Positions 15,873-24,067 of a stretch of DNA of 64,000 bases are shown in pieces. Numbering within the stretch: position 1 is the stretch's first letter; every line of letters starts with the position of its first letter. The notes below the pieces were generated by a model. That model did no database searches and had not been told where the DNA came from. It was given only the letters and a program-made list of their open reading frames with translations. The position numbers and the translations under genes are program-made. Origin of the DNA: CAYQVW01 sp964421245 (GTDB lineage Bacteria; Margulisbacteria; WOR-1; XYC2-FULL-46-14); NCBI GenBank assembly GCA_964421245.1, contig CAYQVW010000001.1, positions 62,001 through 126,000 of the forward strand, written 5' to 3'.

Positions 15873-17147
15873 TTGAAAGGTATAGCATACGATTCAAGAA
15901 AAGTAGAAGAGGGATTTGTTTTTGTTGCGATTCCCGGGACAAAAGTGGATGGTTATGATTATATTTCTCAGGCGATTAAGAATGGGGCGAAACTAGTTGT
16001 TGCCGAAAAAGACTTCGATGCTCCAGATGGGGTTGAGAAAAGAATTGTCCCGGATGCAAGAAAGGCTTTGGCTGAGCTTTCAAGTGAGTTCTATGGTTGT
16101 CCTTCAAAGAAACTAACTTTAATTGGAATAACTGGAACTAATGGAAAGACAACAACTGCTTATTTAATCGAGTCAATTTTAAAAACTATTGGTTTTGATG
16201 TTAAGAAATTAGGAACAATTGATACACCGACAGGCTTAACTACTCCGGAGGCACCAGAACTGCACAAGTTTTTTGCAAAATGTGTTAAAGAGGGAGTAAC
16301 CCATGTTGTGGTGGAGGTTTCTTCTCATGCCTTAGCCCAAGAGAGGGTTTATGGTTGTGATTTTGATATAGCAGTCTATACAAATATTTCTCATGATCAC
16401 CTTGATTATCACAAAACAATGGAAGAATATATAAAAGTTAAACAAAAACTTTTTTCAGAATTAAAAAATGATGGAATAGCTATTATTAACTCAGATGATC
16501 CTCACGCAAAAGAGATGATTAATGTTTGTGATGCAGAGGTTATAACTTATGGCCTAAAAGAAAAAAAGCATGAGATAAGAGATGTTAAGAATGATCAACT
16601 GCTGGGGGAATACAACTCTTATAATATGCTTGCTGCATATACCTGTGGCTTAGCACTAGAATTAAATCGAAAACAAATCAAAAAGGGAATTGAAGTATTA
16701 AAGGGTGTTCCGGGAAGGTTCGAGCGTATTGGAAATGTGATTGTGGACTTTGCTCATACTCCAGATGCTTTAGAAAAATTATTGAAAGTAGTGGCGACTT
16801 TAAAGTCGCCAAATGGAAAAATTATTTTAGTCTTTGGTTGTCCGGGAGACAGAGACAAAGCAAAGCGTCCAATTATGGGTCAAATTGCTGCAGAACTAGC
16901 TGACTATTCTATTGTTACCACTGATGACCCGCATACCGAAGATCCCGCCAAGATTATTAAAGACATAGTAGGTAATGAAAAAATACTTGATAGAAAAAAA
17001 GCCATACACAAAGCCTTAGGCTTGGCCAAGGCTGATGACATAGTCGTAATAGCCGGTCGTGGGCATGAACAATATCAGGATTATAACGGAAAGAAGGTGA
17101 AATTGGACGATCGGGTAGTTGTGAGAGAGTATCTAAAGAACCACTGA
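15873..17147 (+). CDS. murE: UDP-N-acetylmuramyl-tripeptide synthetase (MurE)
   Basis: Mur ligase adding the third residue of the stem peptide. It starts at TTG with GGAGG 6 nt upstream; ATP loop GITGTNGKTTT at about 89-99, EVSSHAL and the C-terminal GRGHEQYQ are family marks. At 424 residues it is shorter than E. coli MurE (495): the N-terminal domain starts directly at the DSR motif and the middle beta-hairpin is reduced. The specificity motif reads DDPHTEDP, not DNPR of diaminopimelate-adding enzymes, so lysine, diaminopimelate or another residue cannot be decided. asd nearby and the FemX neighbour fit wall synthesis. Confidence 0.93.
   Translation: MKGIAYDSRKVEEGFVFVAIPGTKVDGYDYISQAIKNGAKLVVAEKDFDAPDGVEKRIVPDARKALAELSSEFYGCPSKKLTLIGITGTNGKTTTAYLIESILKTIGFDVKKLGTIDTPTGLTTPEAPELHKFFAKCVKEGVTHVVVEVSSHALAQERVYGCDFDIAVYTNISHDHLDYHKTMEEYIKVKQKLFSELKNDGIAIINSDDPHAKEMINVCDAEVITYGLKEKKHEIRDVKNDQLLGEYNSYNMLAAYTCGLALELNRKQIKKGIEVLKGVPGRFERIGNVIVDFAHTPDALEKLLKVVATLKSPNGKIILVFGCPGDRDKAKRPIMGQIAAELADYSIVTTDDPHTEDPAKIIKDIVGNEKILDRKKAIHKALGLAKADDIVVIAGRGHEQYQDYNGKKVKLDDRVVVREYLKNH
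16792..16811. repeat. Perfect 20-bp palindrome inside murE
   Basis: TGGCGACTTTAAAGTCGCCA is its own reverse complement. It lies in coding sequence for VATLKSP in the C-terminal domain and is GC-rich at its ends. A symmetric protein-binding site, a small mobile palindromic element or chance are possible. Confidence 0.6.
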
Positions 17148-17171
17148 AATTTCTCTGCATAATTGACGATA

Positions 17172-17177
17172 TATACT
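17172..17177 (+). promoter_or_regulatory. Candidate -10 box of the RelA/SpoT-like gene
   Basis: TATACT four bases before the ATG at 17182, with no Shine-Dalgarno site and no clear -35. It fits the near-leaderless pattern of other cluster-head genes, but the match is the weakest of the set. Confidence 0.35.
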
Positions 17178-17181
17178 TGAT

Positions 17182-19983
17182 ATGTTATCAACGTTATCAA
17201 CACCTAAAATTAAGACCGGAACGAGCGCTCTTTCTGGAATAGCTACTAGGATTTTTCCATATATTCCTTTTACTGCCTATGTAAGTCGAGAGACAGTTAT
17301 GTTTTCTGTTCAAGCCATTGAGAAACAATTAGAGGGACTTCCTGATGAAGAGGGTGCTCCGGCATTAGCTTTGTTTAGAAGCTTGCTTCGTGGTGAAGAT
17401 GGAATAGTACAAGAAAAATATCGAGGATTTAAAAGAATATATCCTGCTAATCTTTTTAAAACCCTAACCGTTCTTCGGTTAAGATCTCTTGCTGATGAAT
17501 TTAATCGACTATCTTCTACTGAGCGGTGTCTTGGGGTCAATAGTAATGGGCAGTTTGTTTTGCATCTTCCGATTGAGGCTACTCAAGATATGACTGCTCC
17601 GGAGTTAAGACCGATGTCATTAGAAATTGCCGTAAGAGAATTATTTAATACGGAAGATGAACCTCTGTCTTTAGTGGATGTTCATAAGCATTTGGAAGGG
17701 AGAGGTGTTGAGGAATCGGGGAGGCAGTTTGCTGGGATTAGAATAGGACAATGGATTAGTGAGGGATGGCTTTGTGAAACAGTTGATAATCGTTTTTATT
17801 TGGCTTCTAAACAGGGAGAATTGTCTTCCAATAAAAAAATAAGACCAATATTTACTATGGAAAAGCCTAAGGAGGTAAGTTATGTTACCAGTGATTTCTT
17901 AAGAGAAAACCCAGATCAAAAAGAGATAAGAAGATTTGTCCATAGTAGATGTGGTGGTTCTTTTTATATGAAAGAGTCAGACTTTCAATTGTTGAGGGCC
18001 AAAGGTACAGTTGTTCCGGTATTAGCAGCAAAAGGGAGGGGTCTTTATTGTTACAAGAAGGATATTTCTCAACTTGCTAAGGGAGATACTCTCAGAAGAG
18101 AGCAAATAGTTTCTAATGGAGAAGAGCAAACTGTTTTAATTTATACCAGAGCATACCAATCTTATGTTGACGGTATTTTTGAGTTTCATTTAAAGAAAAT
18201 ACAGGATAATTTAGGAGATACATCGGCTACTACGGCTTCCCTACTGCGTCGTTCTTTTAAAGTGGGCTGGGGAAAATCTGGTACAGTAGGGGCTCATGTA
18301 TTTAAGGCCAACGCTGTTTCTTGCTTAACCAAAGATCCCTTTTGTGTTGCAGCAGCACTAATGGCAGATGTTAAACTGGCAAAATTGGAAGCAAAACTTA
18401 AGAGACAGGATTTTCCCAGAAAACAAAGAATAAAATTGAGACAAGGATTAGAATCTTACCATCTTGTTCGTCGGATTCCGTTTCACATTCCACGAAAAAG
18501 AGTTATTTACTATATGAATAATTTTATGGATGAGATGGCTTATCTTAGTGGTAGAGAAAGTGGCGGAAAAAATCCGATTGGATTTGTTCTCTTTTTTGCA
18601 GAGAAACTCGAGTCACATAGTTCTCCTCGTGTTTCTGGCGAGGAATATTCTTCATATAAAGATAGTTTGCGTTTTATGTTGACTATCTTTGCCGAGCGTT
18701 GTGGACAGAGGGACTTTGCTAATGAGGCTAGAAATATTTGGTTAAAAAAGTGGATGCCGAAAGAATTTGACAGAATGCGTGCTGAGATGCAGGATAATTT
18801 GGGAATGTCTCTCGAAGAAGCTGATGAGTTTTTGGAAAATAGTCAAAGTAGATTATATAAAGAGCTTGTTGTAAGGTTTCCGAAAATCAAAATTAAACCT
18901 CGCAGAAAAAATGAATATTGTTGTTATGAAAAATCAACATTAAGAGATGGTCATGGTAAATATCCTGTATCTGAATTTATGGACATAATGGGTATGAGGT
19001 TTGTTGTTTCTAGTGAACAAGAATTATATGCTCTTTCAGGAATTCTTGCGAGATATAAAAATCCAGATCAAGTTATTCATGATGACGTTGCTCAACCAAG
19101 AGAGAGTGGTTGGCGGGCTTTTACCATTCCTGCTATATGTGATGGGAAACATGTTGAGATTCAAATAATGACACCAGATATGTTAGAGGAAGATAAGACT
19201 GGAGTTGCTGCTCATTGGAAAAAACGTGCACTAGAAGAGTCAAAGTCTGCTGGTCTTGGAAAACGTAATTTTGATACTGATCCATCAGGGATTGTTGATA
19301 CAGATTTAGCTGTAACTTTTGGTAATTTATGGGAACATGTAAGTCAGTATACCCGTGTTTTTAATATTGGAGAAAATAAAAAGATTAGGGATGCGCATAG
19401 ATTTGCTAATGGATTATTAGAAGCTAATATTACTCGAATGCCTCGGAATGCTTATCCAGCAGATGTTGCATCAGATCGTCCAAGAGATCTGTTCCAACCT
19501 GTCAGATATGCTGGAGTTTCTTGTTTTGAATTTTATGTTGACCAAGACGATAATAATATTAGAGTAAGATTCCCTACAAATAAAGCGAAACCTGCTGAAA
19601 ACTTTTTAGTTCCGTCGGGTAGCCTGGTTTCTGTAATGTTAGGTGCTGGAGGATATTTAACAGAGGGACGTTTAGATCAAATTGGAAGACTTGATCCACC
19701 TGCCGAATATAGGACTCGCTATTTGGCTTATGTGCATAGAATAGGGATGACTGATTGTCTCACGTGGCGAGAGGAGATGTTGGAGAAGGCTAAATCAATG
19801 ATTAGAGAGGCGGCTTTTGCCCCTGATTTGTCTGATGATTTTTTGTGGAACGATGTTTGTTCTACTAGATTTTTGTATACTTATGAATTTTTAATTTCAA
19901 TTTATTTGCGTATATATCCTCTTGATAAGGCAATTGATCTTTTGGGGTTAAGACGTGAAAATCCAGAAGACCATCTTTCATAA
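17182..19983 (+). CDS. Large protein with divergent RelA/SpoT nucleotide-synthetase domain
   Basis: 933 residues. About 570-685 matches the (p)ppGpp synthetase fold: RRKNEYCCYEK with Arg/Lys at 574-576 and Lys584, Asp601 in MDIMGMRF, SGWRAFT with Trp644 in place of the guanine-stacking Tyr, Glu659 in HVEIQIMT and TGVAAHWKK. The Mg- and ATP-contact residues are thus kept while the guanosine site is altered. No HD hydrolase motif is seen. The N-terminal 560 residues are unrecognised; about 155-215 could be a winged helix. About 790-835 is faintly TGS-like. It stands alone with TATACT 4 nt before the ATG and no ribosome binding site; the start is uncertain. Confidence 0.7.
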   Translation: MLSTLSTPKIKTGTSALSGIATRIFPYIPFTAYVSRETVMFSVQAIEKQLEGLPDEEGAPALALFRSLLRGEDGIVQEKYRGFKRIYPANLFKTLTVLRLRSLADEFNRLSSTERCLGVNSNGQFVLHLPIEATQDMTAPELRPMSLEIAVRELFNTEDEPLSLVDVHKHLEGRGVEESGRQFAGIRIGQWISEGWLCETVDNRFYLASKQGELSSNKKIRPIFTMEKPKEVSYVTSDFLRENPDQKEIRRFVHSRCGGSFYMKESDFQLLRAKGTVVPVLAAKGRGLYCYKKDISQLAKGDTLRREQIVSNGEEQTVLIYTRAYQSYVDGIFEFHLKKIQDNLGDTSATTASLLRRSFKVGWGKSGTVGAHVFKANAVSCLTKDPFCVAAALMADVKLAKLEAKLKRQDFPRKQRIKLRQGLESYHLVRRIPFHIPRKRVIYYMNNFMDEMAYLSGRESGGKNPIGFVLFFAEKLESHSSPRVSGEEYSSYKDSLRFMLTIFAERCGQRDFANEARNIWLKKWMPKEFDRMRAEMQDNLGMSLEEADEFLENSQSRLYKELVVRFPKIKIKPRRKNEYCCYEKSTLRDGHGKYPVSEFMDIMGMRFVVSSEQELYALSGILARYKNPDQVIHDDVAQPRESGWRAFTIPAICDGKHVEIQIMTPDMLEEDKTGVAAHWKKRALEESKSAGLGKRNFDTDPSGIVDTDLAVTFGNLWEHVSQYTRVFNIGENKKIRDAHRFANGLLEANITRMPRNAYPADVASDRPRDLFQPVRYAGVSCFEFYVDQDDNNIRVRFPTNKAKPAENFLVPSGSLVSVMLGAGGYLTEGRLDQIGRLDPPAEYRTRYLAYVHRIGMTDCLTWREEMLEKAKSMIREAAFAPDLSDDFLWNDVCSTRFLYTYEFLISIYLRIYPLDKAIDLLGLRRENPEDHLS

Positions 19984-19998
19984 TATCAATTAGTCTTG

Positions 19999-20004
19999 TA
20001 TAAT
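19999..20004 (+). promoter_or_regulatory. -10 box of mtnA-lhgO
   Basis: Perfect TATAAT with six bases before the mtnA ATG. No Shine-Dalgarno site and only a weak -35 are seen, suggesting a leaderless transcript. Confidence 0.55.
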
Positions 20005-20010
20005 TGTTGC

Positions 20011-20961
20011 ATGCGCACTTTAGAATGGAAAAACGGCAAACTTAAAATTATCGACCAACTCGAACTTCCCCACAAATTAAAGTTTTTATATCTTAAAACT
20101 TACAAAGATGTTGTTAAAACTATAAAGGATATGAATATTCGCGGGGCTCCCGCAATTGGTGTCGCCGCAGCTTATGGTTGTGCTATGGCCGGTAATAAAT
20201 TAAAACAAGCTGCAAAAGAATTAGTTGATTCGCGACCTACCGCAGTCAATATCTATTGGGCGGTTCAAAAAATGCTCAAATATGCAAAAGAAGGGAAAGA
20301 TTTGTTGCAAGAAGCACATCGTATGGCAGAAGAAGACATTGAGATTAATAAGAAGATGGGGGCAAATGGGGCAAAGCTTATTAAAGATGGAATGTCAATT
20401 TTGACCCACTGTAATGCTGGAGCACTGGCAACAGTAGATTTTGGAACAGCAGTTGGGGTAATTCGTGCAGCACATGAGCAAGGTAAAAAGATTCATGTCT
20501 TTACTTCCGAAACGCGTCCCTATCTTCAAGGTGCCCGCTTAACTGCTTGGGAGCTAAAACAAATGGGAGTTGATTACCATTTGATAACCGATAATATGGT
20601 TGGGCATTTCATGCAGCGGGGAGAAATTGATCTGGTTGTAACTGGGGCAGATCGAGTTGTTCGTAATGGTGATACTGCTAATAAGATTGGTACTTATTCT
20701 ATTGCTGTTTTAGCAAAAGAGCATAAAATTCCTTTTTACATTGCAGTCCCTTTTTCAACGATAGATAATTCTATTAAATCGGGAAAAGATATTAAAATTG
20801 AAGAAAGGTCTGGAGACGAATTGACAACAATTAATGGAAAAAGGATTGCCGCAAAAGGAACCCCTGTTCGCTATCCAGCATTCGATGTAACACCCGCTAA
20901 GTATATTACAGGATATATTACAGAAAAAGGCATCTTGAAACCTCCTTTTAAGCATGGATAA
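20011..20961 (+). CDS. mtnA: S-methyl-5-thioribose-1-phosphate isomerase
   Basis: Methionine-salvage isomerase of the eIF2B-alpha fold; in bacteria without full salvage it also serves 5-deoxyribose-type dead-end salvage. 316 residues with NIRGAPAIGVAAAYG near the N-terminus, the catalytic Cys in HCNAGALAT and the catalytic Asp in VTGADRV. The ATG at 20011 begins MRTLEWKNGK; a GTG/TTG frame extension of five residues runs into the -10 box and is rejected. It overlaps lhgO by 8 nt. No other salvage gene is nearby. Confidence 0.95.
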   Translation: MRTLEWKNGKLKIIDQLELPHKLKFLYLKTYKDVVKTIKDMNIRGAPAIGVAAAYGCAMAGNKLKQAAKELVDSRPTAVNIYWAVQKMLKYAKEGKDLLQEAHRMAEEDIEINKKMGANGAKLIKDGMSILTHCNAGALATVDFGTAVGVIRAAHEQGKKIHVFTSETRPYLQGARLTAWELKQMGVDYHLITDNMVGHFMQRGEIDLVVTGADRVVRNGDTANKIGTYSIAVLAKEHKIPFYIAVPFSTIDNSIKSGKDIKIEERSGDELTTINGKRIAAKGTPVRYPAFDVTPAKYITGYITEKGILKPPFKHG

Positions 20962-22033
20962 AGTAGATATCACAATAATAGGTGCCGGGGTTGTTGGTCT
21001 CGCGATTGCAAAAGAGCTCTCGGAAAAATATCCAAACAAAGATATAGTAGTTCTCGAAAAACACGATGCATATGGTCAGGAGACCAGTAGTCGCAATTCA
21101 GAGGTCGTTCATGCTGGAATCTATTACACCCCCGGATCAAAAAAAGCCAAGTTCTGTGTCCAGGGTAAAAAGATGTTGTGGGATATTTGTGAGAAGCATA
21201 ATATTTTATTTCGTAAGCTTGGTAAGATAATTGTAGCAACAAATGAGAAAGAATTGAGGCAGCTTGAGGAATTAAAAGTTAGGGGAGAAGCAAATGGGGT
21301 AGAGGATTTAGAGATAATTGGGAAAAGTAGAATTAGGGAGATGGAACCAAATGTTAGGGCGTTAGCTGCGCTCTATTCCCCTGGAACGGGGGTTATTGAT
21401 TCTCATAGCATAATGAAATACTTCTATCAGTCTGCAAAGGATAATGGGGTGATGTTTTCTTTTGGGGCAGAAGTGATAGGGGTTAGGGGTCAGGGGATAG
21501 GGTATAGGGTTGAGCTTTCTGAATATTTTTTTGAAAGTGAAAGGGTGATCAATTGTGCTGGGCTTGGAGCAGATAAAATTGCGGCAATGGTTGGTGTTGA
21601 TTATAAGATAAATTATTTAAAAGGAGAATATTTTGCTTGTTCGAAACAAGGACTTGTGAATGGGTTGGTTTATCCAACTCCGCAAGAAGGGAATAAGTCT
21701 TTGGGGATTCATACTTTGGTTGATCCTGGTGGTAGCATCAAATTTGGTCCAAATGCTTATCCGGTTGACGAAATTGACTATAACGTTGTGGTTGAACATC
21801 GTTTGGATTTTCATAAATCCGTCTTAACTTATTTACCGGATGTAAAATTGGAAGATTTAACTCCTGATCAATCTGGTATTCGTCCTAAATTAGTTATGAA
21901 AGATGGTATAGAGCCTGATTTTATTATTAGAAAAGACCTTCCTGGATTTATTAATTTGATAGGAATAGAGTCTCCAGGACTGACCTCTGCTCCCGCCATT
22001 GCTCGACACGTTTTGACATGTTTTGACACGTAG
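20954..22033 (+). CDS. lhgO: L-2-hydroxyglutarate oxidase/dehydrogenase family FAD protein
   Basis: FAD-dependent oxidoreductase of the DAO fold, membrane associated in known members, oxidising L-2-hydroxyglutarate to 2-oxoglutarate. 359 residues; GAGVVGLAIA at about 10-19 binds FAD, followed by SSRNSEVVHAGIYY and, at the C-terminus, GIESPGLTSAPAIA, all characteristic. Two parts are coded by short tandem repeats: VIGVRGQGIGYRV (7-bp units) and the last residues RHVLTCFDT (10-bp units). These probably lie in surface loops and the tail. It overlaps mtnA. Confidence 0.9.
   Translation: MDKVDITIIGAGVVGLAIAKELSEKYPNKDIVVLEKHDAYGQETSSRNSEVVHAGIYYTPGSKKAKFCVQGKKMLWDICEKHNILFRKLGKIIVATNEKELRQLEELKVRGEANGVEDLEIIGKSRIREMEPNVRALAALYSPGTGVIDSHSIMKYFYQSAKDNGVMFSFGAEVIGVRGQGIGYRVELSEYFFESERVINCAGLGADKIAAMVGVDYKINYLKGEYFACSKQGLVNGLVYPTPQEGNKSLGIHTLVDPGGSIKFGPNAYPVDEIDYNVVVEHRLDFHKSVLTYLPDVKLEDLTPDQSGIRPKLVMKDGIEPDFIIRKDLPGFINLIGIESPGLTSAPAIARHVLTCFDT
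21476..21510. repeat. Five-unit heptad tandem repeat inside lhgO
   Basis: Consecutive 7-mers ATAGGGG, TTAGGGG, TCAGGGG, ATAGGGT, ATAGGGT. Same period and copy number as the cysS array although the unit sequence differs. It also gives five G runs on the forward strand. Confidence 0.85.
22005..22030. repeat. 10-bp tandem repeat at the end of lhgO
   Basis: GACACGTTTT, GACATGTTTT, GACACG followed by the stop codon TAG. It lies 13-38 bases upstream of the -35 box of the glycan-locus promoter, one helical turn per unit, so it could also be an operator. Confidence 0.65.
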
Positions 22034-22042
22034 AAAGACCTC

Positions 22043-22070
22043 TTGACATTTACAGTGCTTACGGTACAAT
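22043..22070 (+). promoter_or_regulatory. Promoter of the glycan locus
   Basis: TTGACA (22043-22048), a 16-base spacer, TACAAT (22065-22070). Transcription should begin about 22077, some 7 bases before the ATG of the HTH gene, which has no Shine-Dalgarno site. This is the only good promoter seen ahead of the 42-kb forward locus. Confidence 0.65.
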
Positions 22071-22083
22071 TATATACATATAT

Positions 22084-22326
22084 ATGGAAGTACGTGAAAA
22101 CGAGATATATACCCTTGAAGAAACCACCTCTCTTTTAAAGATATCCCGGTCTACCTTTCTTCGTTTGATAAAAAAAGGAATTATTAGTGCATATAAAGTT
22201 GGTGGGCAGCATCGGGTTTTAGGAGCAGAGATATTAAGTTTGTTTAAACCATCGGTACAAGATCGTGCTAGGGCTGCATTTAGGAAAGTTAAAGATAAGA
22301 TTAAACATAATTTAGAGTCTGTTTAG
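22084..22326 (+). CDS. Small helix-turn-helix DNA-binding protein (excisionase/MerR-type fold)
   Basis: 80 residues. YTLEETTSLLKISRSTFLRLIKKG is a helix-turn-helix with the wing AYKVGGQHRVLGAEI, as in the HTH_17/excisionase group. The basic C-terminus (ARAAFRKVKDKIKHN) may add DNA contacts. As first gene of the glycan locus, ten bases before the Wza-like gene, it may regulate the locus or its own promoter, where a 10-bp tandem repeat lies just upstream. No phage or integrase gene accompanies it. Confidence 0.8.
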   Translation: MEVRENEIYTLEETTSLLKISRSTFLRLIKKGIISAYKVGGQHRVLGAEILSLFKPSVQDRARAAFRKVKDKIKHNLESV

Positions 22327-22341
22327 AAAGGAGAAATGAGA

Positions 22342-23127
22342 ATGTTAAAGAAAATTTGTATTTGTTTAGTTTTTTTACTGGTTTCTAATTTTTGTTTACC
22401 GGCTATTGCACAAGTTTCTAGTTCTATACATAATAGGTCTAATTCATCCAGTTCTCTTGTCGATGCTTCAACTGAATATTTTGCTGGAGACAGGGTTTTG
22501 AGGGATAAATATAAATTAGCTTCGGGAGATAGTGTGGCTGTTGATTTAGTAATTGGTGATAATGATTTGGCTATCAAACATGTATTTGTGATTGGACCAG
22601 AGGGAACTATTTATTTCCCTAAGGTTGGAGAAATAAACTTATTTGATTTAACAATCCCTGAAGCAAAGAGCTTGGTTGATTCTCGCATAAAAAAGGTTTT
22701 TAAGGAGAAATATAGTCTATCTTTTCGTTTGGAAGTGCCAAGGCAGGTTCAGGTTTATCTTTCCGGATCAGAAAGTAAGCCGCTCTATGTCGCGAACAAG
22801 AGATATGTAAATATTTATGGGGAGGTTGCTAAATCAGGTAGGTTTGAATATTTGCCTGAAAAGAAATTTTCTGACTACATAAGTTATGCAGGAGGATTTT
22901 CTCGTCAGGCGAATTCCCATGCTTGTTCTATTACTAGGAAGGGAAATAAGTACAAAATAAATGGTTCTGATGTGATATTTAATGGTAATGAGAAAAATGA
23001 CTTAGCAATTATGCCCGGGGATGTTATTAATGTTCCGAAGAATATGTTCTATTTTTCTGATTTTGCTAGTTTTGCTGCTATGGCGTATGGTTTATTGGCT
23101 TTTTATAATACATTTTTAAAAAATTGA
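22342..23127 (+). CDS. Polysaccharide export protein, Wza-like (SLBB domain)
   Basis: Outer-membrane or periplasmic export channel subunit. 261 residues. The signal peptide is KKICICLVFLLVSNFCLPAIA; no lipobox Cys is placed right at the cleavage. A poly-export domain follows (YKLASGDSVAVDLVIG, VFVIGPEGTIYFPKVG) and an SLBB domain (VNIYGEVAKSGRFEY). A C-terminal hydrophobic stretch (FASFAAMAYGLLAFY) could insert in the membrane. The frame opens at 22336, but AAAGGAG gives correct spacing (8 nt) only to the ATG at 22342. It pairs with the Wzz-like gene that follows. Confidence 0.88.
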   Translation: MLKKICICLVFLLVSNFCLPAIAQVSSSIHNRSNSSSSLVDASTEYFAGDRVLRDKYKLASGDSVAVDLVIGDNDLAIKHVFVIGPEGTIYFPKVGEINLFDLTIPEAKSLVDSRIKKVFKEKYSLSFRLEVPRQVQVYLSGSESKPLYVANKRYVNIYGEVAKSGRFEYLPEKKFSDYISYAGGFSRQANSHACSITRKGNKYKINGSDVIFNGNEKNDLAIMPGDVINVPKNMFYFSDFASFAAMAYGLLAFYNTFLKN

Positions 23128-23139
23128 GGAGAAATAAAT

Positions 23140-24066
23140 ATGGACGATGAAATAAATTTAAAAGAATACATTACGGTGGTTATGAAAAATTGGAAACTGA
23201 TTGTGATAATTGCGTTGGTCTTTGCAACGCTAGCTTTTATATTAAGCACTCAGCAAAAGTCGGTTTATCAGGCTAAAGCGACAATGCTGGTGCAGGGAGG
23301 GGCTGGAGCTAAAGGAGGAGGTTCCGCAGGGGGATTGGCGGCTTATGCGAGTTTAGCAGGAATTAATCTTTCCGGTGCTTCAGTAGGGTCTTATGACATA
23401 AAAAGCCTTTTAAAAAGTCGCATGGTTGCAAAAAGAGTGGTAGAAGGTTTGGATTTAAAAAACAAAATAGAAGGATGGAAAAGTCCGTTAATTAAAGAAG
23501 ATGATATGGCTATGGCAGTTTCTGGAATGATAAAGCAGATAAAGTCGTCTGGCGGTATTATTGAATTGATAGTTGAATATGGCGATCCGAATTTATCGGC
23601 GGAAATTGCTAATGGCTTTGTGGATGCGTTGACTTTTGTGTGGAATCAGTTGAATTATACAGAAGCTCAAAAGCAAAGAGAGTATATTGAAAACCAATTA
23701 CCAAGAGTTGAGAAGGAACTTAAAAAAACAGAACGCAGGTTGAAGGATTATACTTTGCTTATTTCTTCTTTTGGGGATTTTTCTTCTGAGCGATCAGGAG
23801 GTATTGAGATTGATAGACTCAGGAGAGAATTGGAAATTCATAGTTCTGTTTATAAAATGCTACGGAGCCAATATGAATCTGTTAAGTTAGAAGAAGCAAA
23901 AAAGATTGTTCCTTTTTCTATGCTGGATAAAGCAAGGGTTCCTGGAGGACCAATCAACAATAAGAAGAAAACAAAAGTAATGATGGGTTTAGTGTTTGGA
24001 ATATTTGTTGGATTGTTCATTGCTTTTGGTAAAGAATATTGGAATAGAAGTTGGAGAGGGAAGTAG
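23140..24066 (+). CDS. Wzz/GumC-type chain-length determinant protein
   Basis: Inner-membrane polysaccharide co-polymerase. 308 residues with two membrane helices, about 18-36 (LIVIIALVFATLAFILS) and about 285-302 (VMMGLVFGIFVGLFIAFG), around a periplasmic coiled-coil part (YIENQLPRVEKELKKTERRL). A Gly/Ala-rich loop at about 50-70 is low complexity. No cytoplasmic tyrosine kinase domain is attached. GAGGAG precedes the ATG. Its end carries the ribosome binding site of the ABC transporter. Confidence 0.88.
   Translation: MDDEINLKEYITVVMKNWKLIVIIALVFATLAFILSTQQKSVYQAKATMLVQGGAGAKGGGSAGGLAAYASLAGINLSGASVGSYDIKSLLKSRMVAKRVVEGLDLKNKIEGWKSPLIKEDDMAMAVSGMIKQIKSSGGIIELIVEYGDPNLSAEIANGFVDALTFVWNQLNYTEAQKQREYIENQLPRVEKELKKTERRLKDYTLLISSFGDFSSERSGGIEIDRLRRELEIHSSVYKMLRSQYESVKLEEAKKIVPFSMLDKARVPGGPINNKKKTKVMMGLVFGIFVGLFIAFGKEYWNRSWRGK
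24053..24060 (+). promoter_or_regulatory. Shine-Dalgarno site before a probable ATT start
   Basis: GGAGAGGG in the last codons of the Wzz-like gene, 7 bases before ATT AAA at 24068. No ATG, GTG or TTG lies at the expected distance in the ABC-transporter frame. Confidence 0.5.
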
Positions 24067-24067
24067 A

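Noticed and set aside
23996..24066. TTG at 23996 as start of the ABC transporter
   Set aside because: It lies inside the last membrane helix codons of wzz, has no ribosome binding site, and would add 24 residues unlike a transporter N-terminus.
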